Below, piece by piece: positions 1 to 6,032 of a DNA stretch of 25,324 nt. The stretch covers positions 1 to 25,324 of the forward strand of contig DATJFD010000080.1 of NCBI GenBank assembly GCA_035495855.1, written 5' to 3'. The notes below the pieces were generated by a model. It saw nothing but the letters and a program-made list of their open reading frames with translations, did no database searches and was not told the origin of the DNA. Source of the stretch: JAHFIW01 sp035495855 (lineage in GTDB: Bacteria > Patescibacteriota > Patescibacteriia > SG8-24). How positions within the stretch are numbered: position 1 is the first letter of the stretch; the number at the start of each line of letters is the position of its first letter. Both the position numbers and the translations under genes were made by a program.

Positions 1-540
1 CGCGCCGGTCTTCTTGATGCGCGTCACGGTCTCGCTCAGTTTCGTCTCGGTCGTGTCCTCCGGCGACTGCGCGTGGCCGGCGGGGTTGCAGGTGAACATG
101 AGATCGACGGTGTTGCCCTCCAGGTCGCCGAACACGCGGTATGTGAGCGTGGTCGCGACCGTCGGATAGTACGTCGACCTGTACGCGCCGGGATCGCCGT
201 AGGCGGGCGAGAGGTCCTGGACGCGCTTCTTGTCGCCGGCGGCGAGTTCGACCTTCAGGCTCTTCTCGAGCCCTGTGACCGGCATGCCGGCCTCTTCGTG
301 ATCGCCGTCGCCGTCGTCGGCCATCGCGGGCGCCTTTTCACCCTTCATGGGTTTTCTCGTGACGCGGAGGTCGATGCCGGACTTATCATCGACGTAGACG
401 GGCTCGCCCAGCGAACCGACGGTGAACGTGTACTCCTTGCCGCCGATGCGGAAGACCTGCTGTTCGTGGGCGAACGCCGGCGCGGCCGCGAAGAACAGCG
501 CCGCGCCGAGCGGTAACGCCAAAAGATGTTTGCGGATCAT
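1..540 (-). CDS. Exported protein of unknown function, 3' end outside window
   Basis: The first 180 codons are visible; the C-terminus runs off the left edge. A clear Sec signal peptide (about residues 1-24, cleavage after AFA) leads into a mature part starting HEQQVF. The segment FTVGSLGEPVYVDD followed by GIDLRV, then VTGLEKSLKVEL and a YYPTVATTLTYRVFGDLEG strand, looks like a beta-rich periplasmic domain. I recall similar unnamed exported proteins near copper and cytochrome genes, but I cannot name a family. An Asp/Glu/His stretch (about residues 74-84) interrupts the domain. I chose ATG at 540 over the in-frame ATG at 549 because AAGGA lies about 8 nt upstream of 540. The gene follows the small membrane protein at 600-938 on the same strand, probably as one operon, with a strong hairpin between them. 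Confidence 0.72.
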   Translation of the reverse strand, partial: MIRKHLLALPLGAALFFAAAPAFAHEQQVFRIGGKEYTFTVGSLGEPVYVDDKSGIDLRVTRKPMKGEKAPAMADDGDGDHEEAGMPVTGLEKSLKVELAAGDKKRVQDLSPAYGDPGAYRSTYYPTVATTLTYRVFGDLEGNTVDLMFTCNPAGHAQSPEDTTETKLSETVTRIKKTGA

Positions 541-557
541 GGGATTCATCCTTAACG

Positions 558-577
558 CGGCGCCTGAAGCGGCGCCG
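558..577 (-). promoter_or_regulatory. Intercistronic stem-loop
   Basis: CGGCGCC and GGCGCCG form a 7-bp GC stem with a 6-nt loop in the gap between the two left-edge minus-strand genes, just before the Shine-Dalgarno of the downstream gene. There is no T-run, so it is not a standard terminator. It could stabilise mRNA or modulate translation of the exported protein. Confidence 0.4.
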
Positions 578-599
578 TCCATCCTGCGATGGACCGTCC

Positions 600-938
600 T
601 CAACCGCAAAGTTTGGGATGCAGTATCCCTTTCTGGAAGGCGGCGAGCAGCGGATGGGCCGCGAACCGGCCGCTCTCCGGTCGTTCTTCGACGCGGGCGA
701 AGGCGCTGAGCCGGACGGCCGCGAAGACCGCGCCGGCCGGCAGGAAGCCGAGCAGCAGCACGGCGAACCAGGCCTTGCGTTCTTCACCGTGCGTCGCGGC
801 GGCGATGCCGTCGCCGAAAGCGAAATGCTGGTGCTCGTGAGGAATGACGGCGTGCGCCGCCATGGACGCGAGCAGCAGCGCCGCGCCCAGCCAGAGGGCG
901 GTCTTGGGAACGAGGGTGGAGGTCCGGGCCTTTTGCAT
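600..938 (-). CDS. Small two-TM membrane protein with His-rich loop
   Basis: A 112-residue protein with a hydrophobic segment at about residues 14-31, a loop reading HEHQHFAFGDG (residues 34-44), a second hydrophobic segment at about 56-75, and a short tail. Three closely spaced histidines next to a membrane helix suggest metal binding, but this is inference and I do not recognise a named family. The ATG at 938 sits exactly 6 nt after a TATGCT -10 and has no Shine-Dalgarno, so translation is probably leaderless. It is the first gene of a minus-strand pair with the exported protein downstream and is divergent from the His-rich anchored protein at 999. All three products face the cell surface, so a shared envelope or metal role is plausible. 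Confidence 0.62.
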   Translation of the reverse strand: MQKARTSTLVPKTALWLGAALLLASMAAHAVIPHEHQHFAFGDGIAAATHGEERKAWFAVLLLGFLPAGAVFAAVRLSAFARVEERPESGRFAAHPLLAAFQKGILHPKLCG

Positions 939-944
939 GGGCCC

Positions 945-950
945 AGCATA
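945..950 (-). promoter_or_regulatory. -10 element of leaderless promoter (gene at 938)
   Basis: TATGCT on the minus strand, 6 nt before the ATG at 938. Transcription starting 6-7 nt after the -10 would begin at the start codon. No good -35 is visible 17 nt upstream. Confidence 0.45.
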
Positions 951-986
951 CACGATGACGGCGTTCCCGCACGAGCCCGCCCATGC

Positions 987-992
987 TACGCT
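987..992 (+). promoter_or_regulatory. Extended -10 element of leaderless promoter (gene at 999)
   Basis: TGC followed by TACGCT forms an extended -10 exactly 6 nt before the ATG at 999. It mirrors the divergent promoter at 945-950, so the two genes share a 60-bp control region. Confidence 0.42.
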
Positions 993-998
993 CCCGGC

Positions 999-1934
999 AT
1001 GTTCGACATCCGCGACATCCTCAGGAAACGGGCGCTGGCCTTGCTGCTCGTCGTGAACGGGCTCATCGCCGCCTTCGCCATCAGGCCGGTCGCGACCTTC
1101 GTCGAGGACTTCCGCCAGGACCCGTCCGTGAACGGCTGGAACCCCAAGCCACCGATCGTCGCCGCGGTCGCGGCCGAGCTCCCGGCCGGCGGAGAAACGC
1201 GCGCCGGCGCGCTGGTCGCCTCGCTGACCTTCGACCCTCCGGCGCCCGTCGCGGGCGAGAAGACCTACGCGACCTGGACCGTCACCGACAAACGCGGCCG
1301 ACCGGTCCCCCTCGACCGCACGATGCACAACATCGCCATGCACGCGTACGGCGTCCGCGACGACCTCGAGTCGGACATCATCCATATGCATCCGACCCAG
1401 CAGGACGAGGGCGCGGACTGGAAGGACATGATCATCTTCCCGACGCCGGGCCGCTGGTCGCTCTCGATGCAGGCTCCCTCGGCGGGAACGCTCTACGAGT
1501 TCTCGACGCTCGTCGACGTCGGCGGAGCCGAGACCTCGACAGCGCTCGCGGACGATGCGCGCACGCGCGCGATGATGCAATATGAGGTGGCGCTCGACGC
1601 GCCGGAACGCGTCGTCGAAGGCGAGGCCGCGCGCTTCCGTTTCAAGGTGAAGCACACGCCGGAAATATCGCGCCGCAAGGCCGTCGAGAACGCGCGGGCG
1701 CACCATAATCTCATCATCGCGCATGCGGGCGACGGACGCATCTGGAACCACCACGGGGACGGCAGCGTCGACATGATAGCTTCCAAGGCCCCGCTGTCCG
1801 TCGTCAGACGCTTCACCGCCGACGACCCGTTCGACTATACCCTCACGTTCCCCCTCTCCGGGCTCTGGCTCGTGGACTTCGAATACCTCGGCGAGGCGGC
1901 ACCGTTCATCATCCGGGTGGAACCGAAACGGTGA
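999..1934 (+). CDS. Membrane-anchored protein with two His-rich beta domains
   Basis: A 311-residue protein with one N-terminal helix (about residues 11-28) as anchor or uncleaved signal, then two tandem beta-sandwich-like regions. Region 1 (about 72-175) has H110, H115 and the motif IIHMHP (H129, H131). That spacing resembles exported heavy-metal-associated proteins in which a first His is followed about 15-20 residues later by HxHP. Region 2 (about 194-308) has HHNLIIAHAGDG (H235, H236, H242) and NHHGDG (H251, H252), and ends in an FPLSGLWLVDFEY strand typical of YtkA/FixH-like folds. Metal binding, perhaps copper, is inferred from the His clusters only. Start choice: the longer in-frame ORF from 618 is non-coding in character, while ATG 999 gives the membrane anchor and follows a -10. 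The gene ends against a bidirectional terminator and heptad array. Confidence 0.75.
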   Translation: MFDIRDILRKRALALLLVVNGLIAAFAIRPVATFVEDFRQDPSVNGWNPKPPIVAAVAAELPAGGETRAGALVASLTFDPPAPVAGEKTYATWTVTDKRGRPVPLDRTMHNIAMHAYGVRDDLESDIIHMHPTQQDEGADWKDMIIFPTPGRWSLSMQAPSAGTLYEFSTLVDVGGAETSTALADDARTRAMMQYEVALDAPERVVEGEAARFRFKVKHTPEISRRKAVENARAHHNLIIAHAGDGRIWNHHGDGSVDMIASKAPLSVVRRFTADDPFDYTLTFPLSGLWLVDFEYLGEAAPFIIRVEPKR

Positions 1935-1938
1935 GCGG

Positions 1939-2045
1939 AAAGTTTAAAGTGGAAAGTGGAGAGCAAGTTCTAGAGATCCCGTCGAAAAACCGGCCCTCAG
2001 GCCGGTTTTCTCGCTTTCCACTTTGCACTTTCCACTCTCCACTTT
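1939..2045. repeat. Heptad word array A: inverted arms around a terminator
   Basis: Left arm 1939-1959 is three 7-nt words (AAAGTTT once, AAAGTGG twice). Right arm 2018-2045 is four words which, on the minus strand, read AAAGTGG (twice), AGAGTGG and AAAGTGC. The 7-nt register is unbroken within each arm and the arms are inverted relative to one another. A bidirectional terminator sits between them. The right arm overlaps the TAA stop (2044-2046) of the minus-strand gene. See arrays B, C and D, which have the same design but different words. Confidence 0.8.
1986..2009. terminator. Bidirectional intrinsic terminator
   Basis: AAAACCGGCC and GGCCGGTTTT form a 10-bp stem with loop CTCA between two convergent genes. 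It has a T-tract on either strand and is nested inside heptad array A. Confidence 0.85.
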
Positions 2046-2769
2046 AAGGAGACCATTCCACCGTCTCCGGGAAAGTCCCTTCGTACTGCATGCGTCCGCC
2101 GCCGAAGGTCAGCGAGGTGATGGTGATGCCCGGCACGGCCAGCACGTGACGCTCGATCGCCGCGCGGAGCTGTTCCTGATGCGCCGCGAGCACTTTGTCC
2201 TCGATCTCGTAACGGCCGATCTCGGCGCGCATGACCTTCATGGTGAGCTTCCCGTCCTGCCACGACGAATCGAGCTTCACGTAGAACGCCGGATGATGCG
2301 AGAAGGATTCAAGCGCGTGCAGGTAAGGCCTGAATTTTTCCGGCGAGGCGTGATGCGCGAGCAGGTAGCCGTTCACGCGGTCGAGCCGCAGCAGCCCGGA
2401 GATCTCCTCCGTGCCGTCGGCGTTGATGCGAACCTGGCCCTTCTCGATGAAGTTGTAGCGCCAGCTGTCACTGCGCAGGAGCGCGGTGAGCTCTTCGTCA
2501 GTGAGCTCGACATTGAGCTCCTTTTGACCGGTGAACTTGATGCTCTGCTCAGGCGGCAGTCCCTCGATGAGGTTCGAGAAGGTGATGCCGGTCTTCGCTT
2601 TGGCCGAGGCGAGGTCGTCGACGTTCGGGTCGACGCGCAGGTCGCGCGGCTTGGCGGAGCCGAGCACGGCCGAAAGGCCCGGCACGAAACCGTAATAACC
2701 GAGGCCGAGCGTGAGGACGCCGAGGACGATGATGAGGGCGACAAGAAAGGCACGGACGGCGTTGCGCAT
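2044..2769 (-). CDS. Membrane-anchored exported protein, unknown function
   Basis: A 241-residue protein with one N-terminal helix (about residues 6-29), then a long extracytoplasmic part. The region after the helix reads GLSAVLGSAKPRDLRVDP, followed by an alpha/beta stretch with ELNVELTDEELTALL, VRINADGTEEISGLL and, near the end, VPGITITSLTFGGGRMQYEG. I recall similar unnamed anchored proteins from CPR and Chloroflexi but cannot assign a function. The frame is open back to 2835, but that would overlap the thioredoxin gene; ATG 2769 leaves 8 nt after the thioredoxin stop and gives a normal membrane anchor. No clear Shine-Dalgarno is visible, so it may be translated by coupling to the upstream gene. 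The TAA stop lies in a heptad word. Confidence 0.78.
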   Translation of the reverse strand: MRNAVRAFLVALIIVLGVLTLGLGYYGFVPGLSAVLGSAKPRDLRVDPNVDDLASAKAKTGITFSNLIEGLPPEQSIKFTGQKELNVELTDEELTALLRSDSWRYNFIEKGQVRINADGTEEISGLLRLDRVNGYLLAHHASPEKFRPYLHALESFSHHPAFYVKLDSSWQDGKLTMKVMRAEIGRYEIEDKVLAAHQEQLRAAIERHVLAVPGITITSLTFGGGRMQYEGTFPETVEWSP

Positions 2770-2777
2770 AGGGACGG

Positions 2778-3035
2778 TCACTTGCCCGAGGCCCAGGCCT
2801 TGAGGCTCTCGTAATCGGTGGCGCCGCAGATCCATTTACCGCTGTCGGTGTTGAAGAAGAACGGCACGCCGCCGCAGAACCCGCGGTCGTACTTTTCGAG
2901 CATGGCGGCGTTCTTCTCGTCGTGCCAGGTCTCGTACTTTTCCACCTTATGACCTTCGCCTTCCAGCTGCGCGATGAGGGGTTCCATTCGCCGGCAGTGC
3001 GGGCACTCCGTTCCGTAGAATTCAAGCAAGGCCAT
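2778..3035 (-). CDS. Thioredoxin-fold protein with CPHC active site
   Basis: An 85-residue single-domain thioredoxin-like protein. The N-terminal strand MALLEFYGT runs into the redox motif ECPHCRRM (Cys-Pro-His-Cys, about residues 11-14). The cis-proline loop GVPFFFN follows at about 56-62. CPHC is the DsbA-type dipeptide and usually marks a more oxidising redox centre than CGPC. Extra cysteines at GFCGG and WICGA could form a second pair. There is no signal peptide, so it is probably cytoplasmic or facing the downstream anchored protein, whose gene starts 8 nt after its stop. A TATACT -10 at 3066-3071 lies about 30 nt upstream of the start. The substrate is unknown. Confidence 0.85.
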   Translation of the reverse strand: MALLEFYGTECPHCRRMEPLIAQLEGEGHKVEKYETWHDEKNAAMLEKYDRGFCGGVPFFFNTDSGKWICGATDYESLKAWASGK

Positions 3036-3095
3036 AGGCTGCGGTTATCCACTGGCTAAGGGGGAAGTATAACGGTTCGCGTCCGAAGAGGCGAG

Positions 3096-3124
3096 AAAAA
3101 AGATCCCGGCCGCCGGCCGGGATC
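3096..3124 (-). terminator. Intrinsic terminator overlapping a stop codon
   Basis: GATCCCGGCC and GGCCGGGATC form a 10-bp stem with a 3-nt loop, followed by T6 on the minus strand. The upstream arm begins at the G of the TGA (3123-3125) of the gene ending at 3123. Confidence 0.9.
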
Positions 3125-3530
3125 ATTGGGCGAATCCCGTCGGGGCGACGGGCAGGAGGGGGAAGCCGTTCAGCACGACCGACGCCGTCGGCGGGAGGTC
3201 GATCTCGGGCGGGATGAGGCGGGGCAGGAAGGACGCGCTGCTGAAGACGGCGCACAGGCCGATGGCCACGCGGCCAGCGAAGATGGACGAGCCCCAGGGC
3301 GACAGTTTGGAGCCCTGGAGGCAGCCCTCGACGGGGCCCGGATGCACCGGATCGTCGCTCGTCATCTCGACGCGGCGGTGCTCCGGATCGAGCAGGCGGA
3401 ACTTGTAGCGGTGGGACTCCGTCACGATGACGAGCTCGTCATCCTTGCGGAGCTCGCCGACGAGCACGTACTGCCGCTTCGCGGCGGCGTCGATCATGGC
3501 GTGCCAATCGGGCACGGGAACGCGGGGCAT
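3123..3530 (-). CDS. Small protein of unknown function (135 aa)
   Basis: I do not recognise this gene. The N-terminal half (residues 1-60) is charged and looks like a small beta/alpha cytoplasmic domain: PDWHAMIDAAAKRQYVLVGE, then ELVIVTESHRYKFRLL and HRRVEMTSDD. The second half is more hydrophobic and proline-rich, with a weakly hydrophobic stretch GRVAIGLCAVFSSASFLP at about 86-103 that could be membrane-associated. Coding status is supported by a good Shine-Dalgarno (AGAGGT, 4 nt before the ATG at 3530) and by a strong terminator whose stem begins in its stop codon. It stands alone between array B and the thioredoxin gene. Confidence 0.62.
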   Translation of the reverse strand: MPRVPVPDWHAMIDAAAKRQYVLVGELRKDDELVIVTESHRYKFRLLDPEHRRVEMTSDDPVHPGPVEGCLQGSKLSPWGSSIFAGRVAIGLCAVFSSASFLPRLIPPEIDLPPTASVVLNGFPLLPVAPTGFAQ

Positions 3531-3602
3531 GGTGACCTCTTTGCGGCTTCAAAAGGGCGGAAGGCTCCTAGCAGTTGAGCGCGAACGCTAAAAATGCGCA
3601 AG

Positions 3603-3661
3603 GTTTCCCGTTCGCCGTTCTCAGTGCACGGACCGAAAACGGAAAACCAAAAACGGTGAAC
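3603..3661. repeat. Heptad word array B: GTTnnnn words, inverted arms
   Basis: Left arm 3603-3623 has three words on the plus strand (GTTTCCC, GTTCGCC, GTTCTCA). Right arm 3634-3661 has four words which on the minus strand read GTTCACC, GTTTTTG, GTTTTCC and GTTTTCG. All obey GTTnnnn in perfect 7-nt phase. The right arm ends 2 nt before the stop codon (3664-3666) of the minus-strand gene. There is no clear T-run terminator at the centre, only a 10-nt spacer. Confidence 0.75.
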
Positions 3662-3663
3662 CA

Positions 3664-4308
3664 TCACCTCGCCAGCGGCCTGAACGTCCGCACGATGTCG
3701 TTGAGCTGCTTCCAGGCGTCGATGCGGTCGAACCCTTTCAGCCGCGGCGCGCTGCGCGGGTTCACTGAAAAGAGGTTGGCATCGATCTCGATGCAGCGGC
3801 CCTTGAAGAAGACGTGGTACACGAGGCTCTCGGCGATGGTGGCGCGGTCGCCGACCGAGACGCCGCCTTCGATGAACGTCGCGCCGGTGAAGACGGCTTG
3901 TTTCGAGAGATGTTCTGCCGTGCCCGGGCCCTTCACCAGGGCCTCGCAGGCGACCTGACCGTCGGCCACGGGATTGCCCGCGTGCACGGTCACATAGCCG
4001 TCGAGGAAGGTGGTGCCTTTGTACCGCGTCTTGGGGATGATGATCGAAAGCCGCGGGAACGAGCGCATGGCCAGGAACGGGCCGGCGGTCCGGACGGTCA
4101 TTGCGCCGACGACGGTCGGGTCGTCCGGCGGATGACGGAGCGAGAATCCCAGGTCGCCGAACGTTTCCTCTTTCCAGGACGCCCATTCCACGGGGTCCGG
4201 CGAGGGCTTCGGCGGCGGCGGCTCCGAAACCGCGCGCAGGCCGTAGCGGAACGCGAGCAGGAGCGCGATGACCGCGCCGATGAAGAGCAGGATGCTCTTG
4301 GGAGTCAT
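3664..4308 (-). CDS. Membrane-anchored exported protein, unknown function
   Basis: A 214-residue protein with an N-terminal helix (about residues 5-25), a Pro-rich spacer (EPPPPKPSPDP), then one soluble domain. The segment WKEETFGDLGFSLRHP recalls the opening strand of PsbP-like or similar exported beta-sandwich domains, and the C-terminal IDAWKQLNDIVRTFRPL helix fits that picture, but the match is by eye and weak. Two cysteines (ACEAL, GRCIEID) could form a disulfide. The start at 4308 is set by an extended -10 (TGC TATACT) only 7 nt upstream, so the mRNA is likely leaderless; the larger overlapping frame to 4405 reads through array C and is not credible. The array C arm lies immediately upstream and array B immediately downstream. 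Confidence 0.7.
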   Translation of the reverse strand: MTPKSILLFIGAVIALLLAFRYGLRAVSEPPPPKPSPDPVEWASWKEETFGDLGFSLRHPPDDPTVVGAMTVRTAGPFLAMRSFPRLSIIIPKTRYKGTTFLDGYVTVHAGNPVADGQVACEALVKGPGTAEHLSKQAVFTGATFIEGGVSVGDRATIAESLVYHVFFKGRCIEIDANLFSVNPRSAPRLKGFDRIDAWKQLNDIVRTFRPLAR

Positions 4309-4315
4309 ATGGGAC

Positions 4316-4324
4316 AGTATAGCA
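4316..4324 (-). promoter_or_regulatory. Extended -10 promoter (gene at 4308), leaderless
   Basis: TGC TATACT on the minus strand, 7 nt before the ATG. It shares the 11-mer GTGCTATACTG with the promoter of the MFS gene at 22777-22785. No -35 is evident, as is usual for extended -10 promoters. Confidence 0.6.
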
Positions 4325-4329
4325 CCCCG

Positions 4330-4425
4330 AAGCTTCGAGCTTCGAGCTGCGAGGTACGAGCTTTTTTGGGATCAAAAAAGCCCCGAGCACAAGCTCGAAG
4401 CTCAAAGCTCGCAGCTCAAAGCTTG
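4330..4425. repeat. Heptad word array C: GAGCTTC words, inverted arms
   Basis: Left arm 4330-4364 holds five words on the plus strand (AAGCTTC, GAGCTTC, GAGCTGC, GAGGTAC, GAGCTTT). Right arm 4391-4425 holds five words in the opposite sense (plus strand AAGCTCG twice, AAGCTCA, CAGCTCA, AAGCTTG). Phase is exactly 7 nt in both. The right arm contains the last codons and the TGA stop (4416-4418) of the ABC-F gene. The left arm ends 9 nt upstream of the -10 of the next gene. The centre carries a terminator-like hairpin and T6. Confidence 0.82.
4374..4397 (-). terminator. Terminator of the ABC-F gene inside array C
   Basis: On the minus strand CGAGC, loop TTGT, GCTCG is followed after GGGC by T6. 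A second perfect inverted repeat (CTTTTTT, 6-nt gap, AAAAAAG, 4361-4380) overlaps it. Confidence 0.6.
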
Positions 4426-5882
4426 CCGAGGTCGATCGTCGTGTCGATCCGCACTTGGGACACGAAGTCCGGGATGTGCGAGACCATGAGCAGCGCGCCC
4501 TGGTAGGCGTCGAGCGCCTTGGCGATGACGGGGAGGTGCCGGAAGTTGATGTGGTTCGTCGGCTCGTCGAGGATGAGCAGCCCGGGCCGCATGAGCACCA
4601 GCCGCGTGAAGGCCAGGAGCCCCTTCTGCCCCTCGGAGAGATATTTGATCTGGTTGCCGAGCGCCTTGCCGTCCAGCAGGAAGCCGGCCGCGATGGACCG
4701 CAGCTTCTGCTCGTCCTTCTCGAGCATCGCGTCGTACAGGCAGTCGAAGGCCTTCTGCTCGAAATCGAGCATGCCGAAATCCTGGCGATAGTAGCCGACG
4801 CGGACGTCCTTGCCGATGACCGCGCCTTCGGCCAGACGCGCGTAGATCTTCTCGAGGAAGGTGCTCTTGCCGACGCCGTTCGGACCCGCGAGCAGCGCGT
4901 GCGAGCCGCGCCGCAGATCGATGAAGACGTCCTTCGTGACCGGCTCGCCCTCCTTCATGATGCCGACCTTGGTGATGGTCAGCACCTTGCCGTCGAAGAA
5001 CGGGTCATACTCCTGCGCCGGGATCTCGAACTCGCGGATGGTCTTGTCCTCGCGGCGCTCTTCGACCATCCCCTCCTCCGCCTCTTCGGCCGCTTCGCGC
5101 ATGCGCTTCGCGACGGAGCGGAGCTTGCCGCCCTTGTGCGCGAACACCTCGGCCTGCTCCTTCTTGCGGCGGATCTCCGCCTCGGCGCGTGCGTTCTGCT
5201 GGCGCTCGCGCTCGATGCGGTCGGCGATCTCTTCGACCACGTTCAGGTAGTTGCCGGCGTACTGCTCGACCTTGTGCGTGTGCGCGTCGAGATAGAGCAC
5301 GCCGTCGGTGAAGGCGTTGAGGAAGTCCGCGTCGTGCGAAATGACGATGACGGTCTTCTCGTACATCATCAGGAACCCGGTGAGATGCTCGATGCCTTCC
5401 TGGTCGAGGTTGTTGGTCGGCTCGTCGAGCAGCAGGATATCAGGGTCCTGGATGAGCGAGTACGCGAGCAGCAGGCGCGCCTGCTGGCCGCCGGAGTGCT
5501 GGCGGAGCGTCTTCTGGATGTCCGTCTTGAGGTTCACCGCGTCGAGCACGTCGGCGATGCGCTTGTCGAGGTTGTACGGCACGGTCTCGAAGGTCGAGCC
5601 GAACCAGTCGCGCACCTTGGTGTCGAGCTGGTCCGCGGGGATGACCTGCTTGGCGATGCCGACGGTGGCGTCGTTCGGCGTCCTGAAGATGCCGCCCCCC
5701 TTCGGCTTGTTCTCGCCGAGGATGAGCTTGAACAGGCTGGTCTTGCCGGCGCCGTTCTGTCCCATGAGCGCGACGCGGCTGCCGTTCCGCACGCTGAAAC
5801 TGGCCTCATCGAGGATGGGCTTGGTCTCGCCGTAGCCGAAGGTGACATCGCTGAAGCGGAGGACGACGCTGTCGTTGGCCAT
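4416..5882 (-). CDS. ABC-F family ATPase
   Basis: A 488-residue soluble protein with two ABC nucleotide-binding domains and no membrane helices, the hallmark of ABC-F factors that act at the ribosomal E site. Domain 1 has Walker A GQNGAGKT (41-48), signature SGGQQ, Walker B ILLLDEPTNNLD and switch His in VISHD. A long, highly charged helical linker (ERERQQNARAEAEIRRKK and on) joins it to domain 2, which has Walker A GPNGVGKS, a degenerate signature LSEGQ, Walker B LLILDEPTNHIN and MVSHI. The subfamily (EttA, Uup or antibiotic-resistance type) cannot be settled by eye. ATG 5882 gives the normal ABC-F N-terminus; the extension to 5996 is rejected. A promoter at 5892-5920 puts the transcript start within about 3 nt of the ATG. 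The stop codon lies in array C. Confidence 0.95.
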   Translation of the reverse strand: MANDSVVLRFSDVTFGYGETKPILDEASFSVRNGSRVALMGQNGAGKTSLFKLILGENKPKGGGIFRTPNDATVGIAKQVIPADQLDTKVRDWFGSTFETVPYNLDKRIADVLDAVNLKTDIQKTLRQHSGGQQARLLLAYSLIQDPDILLLDEPTNNLDQEGIEHLTGFLMMYEKTVIVISHDADFLNAFTDGVLYLDAHTHKVEQYAGNYLNVVEEIADRIERERQQNARAEAEIRRKKEQAEVFAHKGGKLRSVAKRMREAAEEAEEGMVEERREDKTIREFEIPAQEYDPFFDGKVLTITKVGIMKEGEPVTKDVFIDLRRGSHALLAGPNGVGKSTFLEKIYARLAEGAVIGKDVRVGYYRQDFGMLDFEQKAFDCLYDAMLEKDEQKLRSIAAGFLLDGKALGNQIKYLSEGQKGLLAFTRLVLMRPGLLILDEPTNHINFRHLPVIAKALDAYQGALLMVSHIPDFVSQVRIDTTIDLGKL

Positions 5883-5891
5883 AACGGGGGG

Positions 5892-5920
5892 AGAATACGG
5901 GATTTTAGCGCGGTCCGCAA
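5892..5920 (-). promoter_or_regulatory. Promoter of the ABC-F gene
   Basis: TTGCGG, 17-nt spacer, TATTCT on the minus strand. The -10 ends 9 nt before the ATG, so the leader would be about 2-3 nt. Confidence 0.5.
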
Positions 5921-5989
5921 GGGTCCCGGGCCAGGACGGGAACCGGAGCGGTTCTTCTGCTACCATGCTTACAGGCAGGAACGGCAGGA

Positions 5990-6018
5990 TTGACAAAACG
6001 CCGTTTTTTCGCTAGAGT
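5990..6018 (+). promoter_or_regulatory. Promoter of the CAP-domain gene
   Basis: Consensus -35 TTGACA, 17-nt spacer, -10 TAGAGT. The -10 ends 14 nt before the ATG, so the leader is very short (about 7 nt). Confidence 0.75.
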
Positions 6019-6032
6019 TAGGGGTCAATGCT

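Noticed and set aside
600..1754. 384-codon minus-strand ORF covering the small membrane protein and the His-rich gene's antisense
   Set aside because: Only the last 112 codons (from 938) look like protein; the rest is antisense to a convincing gene, and a promoter lies at 945-950.
1939..2045. CRISPR array
   Set aside because: Units are 7 nt with no spacers and are inverted between arms; no cas gene is present.
4455..5993. 512-codon plus-strand ORF opposite the ABC-F gene
   Set aside because: Its protein is a low-information run of Val, Leu, Asp, Glu and Arg mirroring the ABC-F codons; the minus strand carries all ABC motifs.
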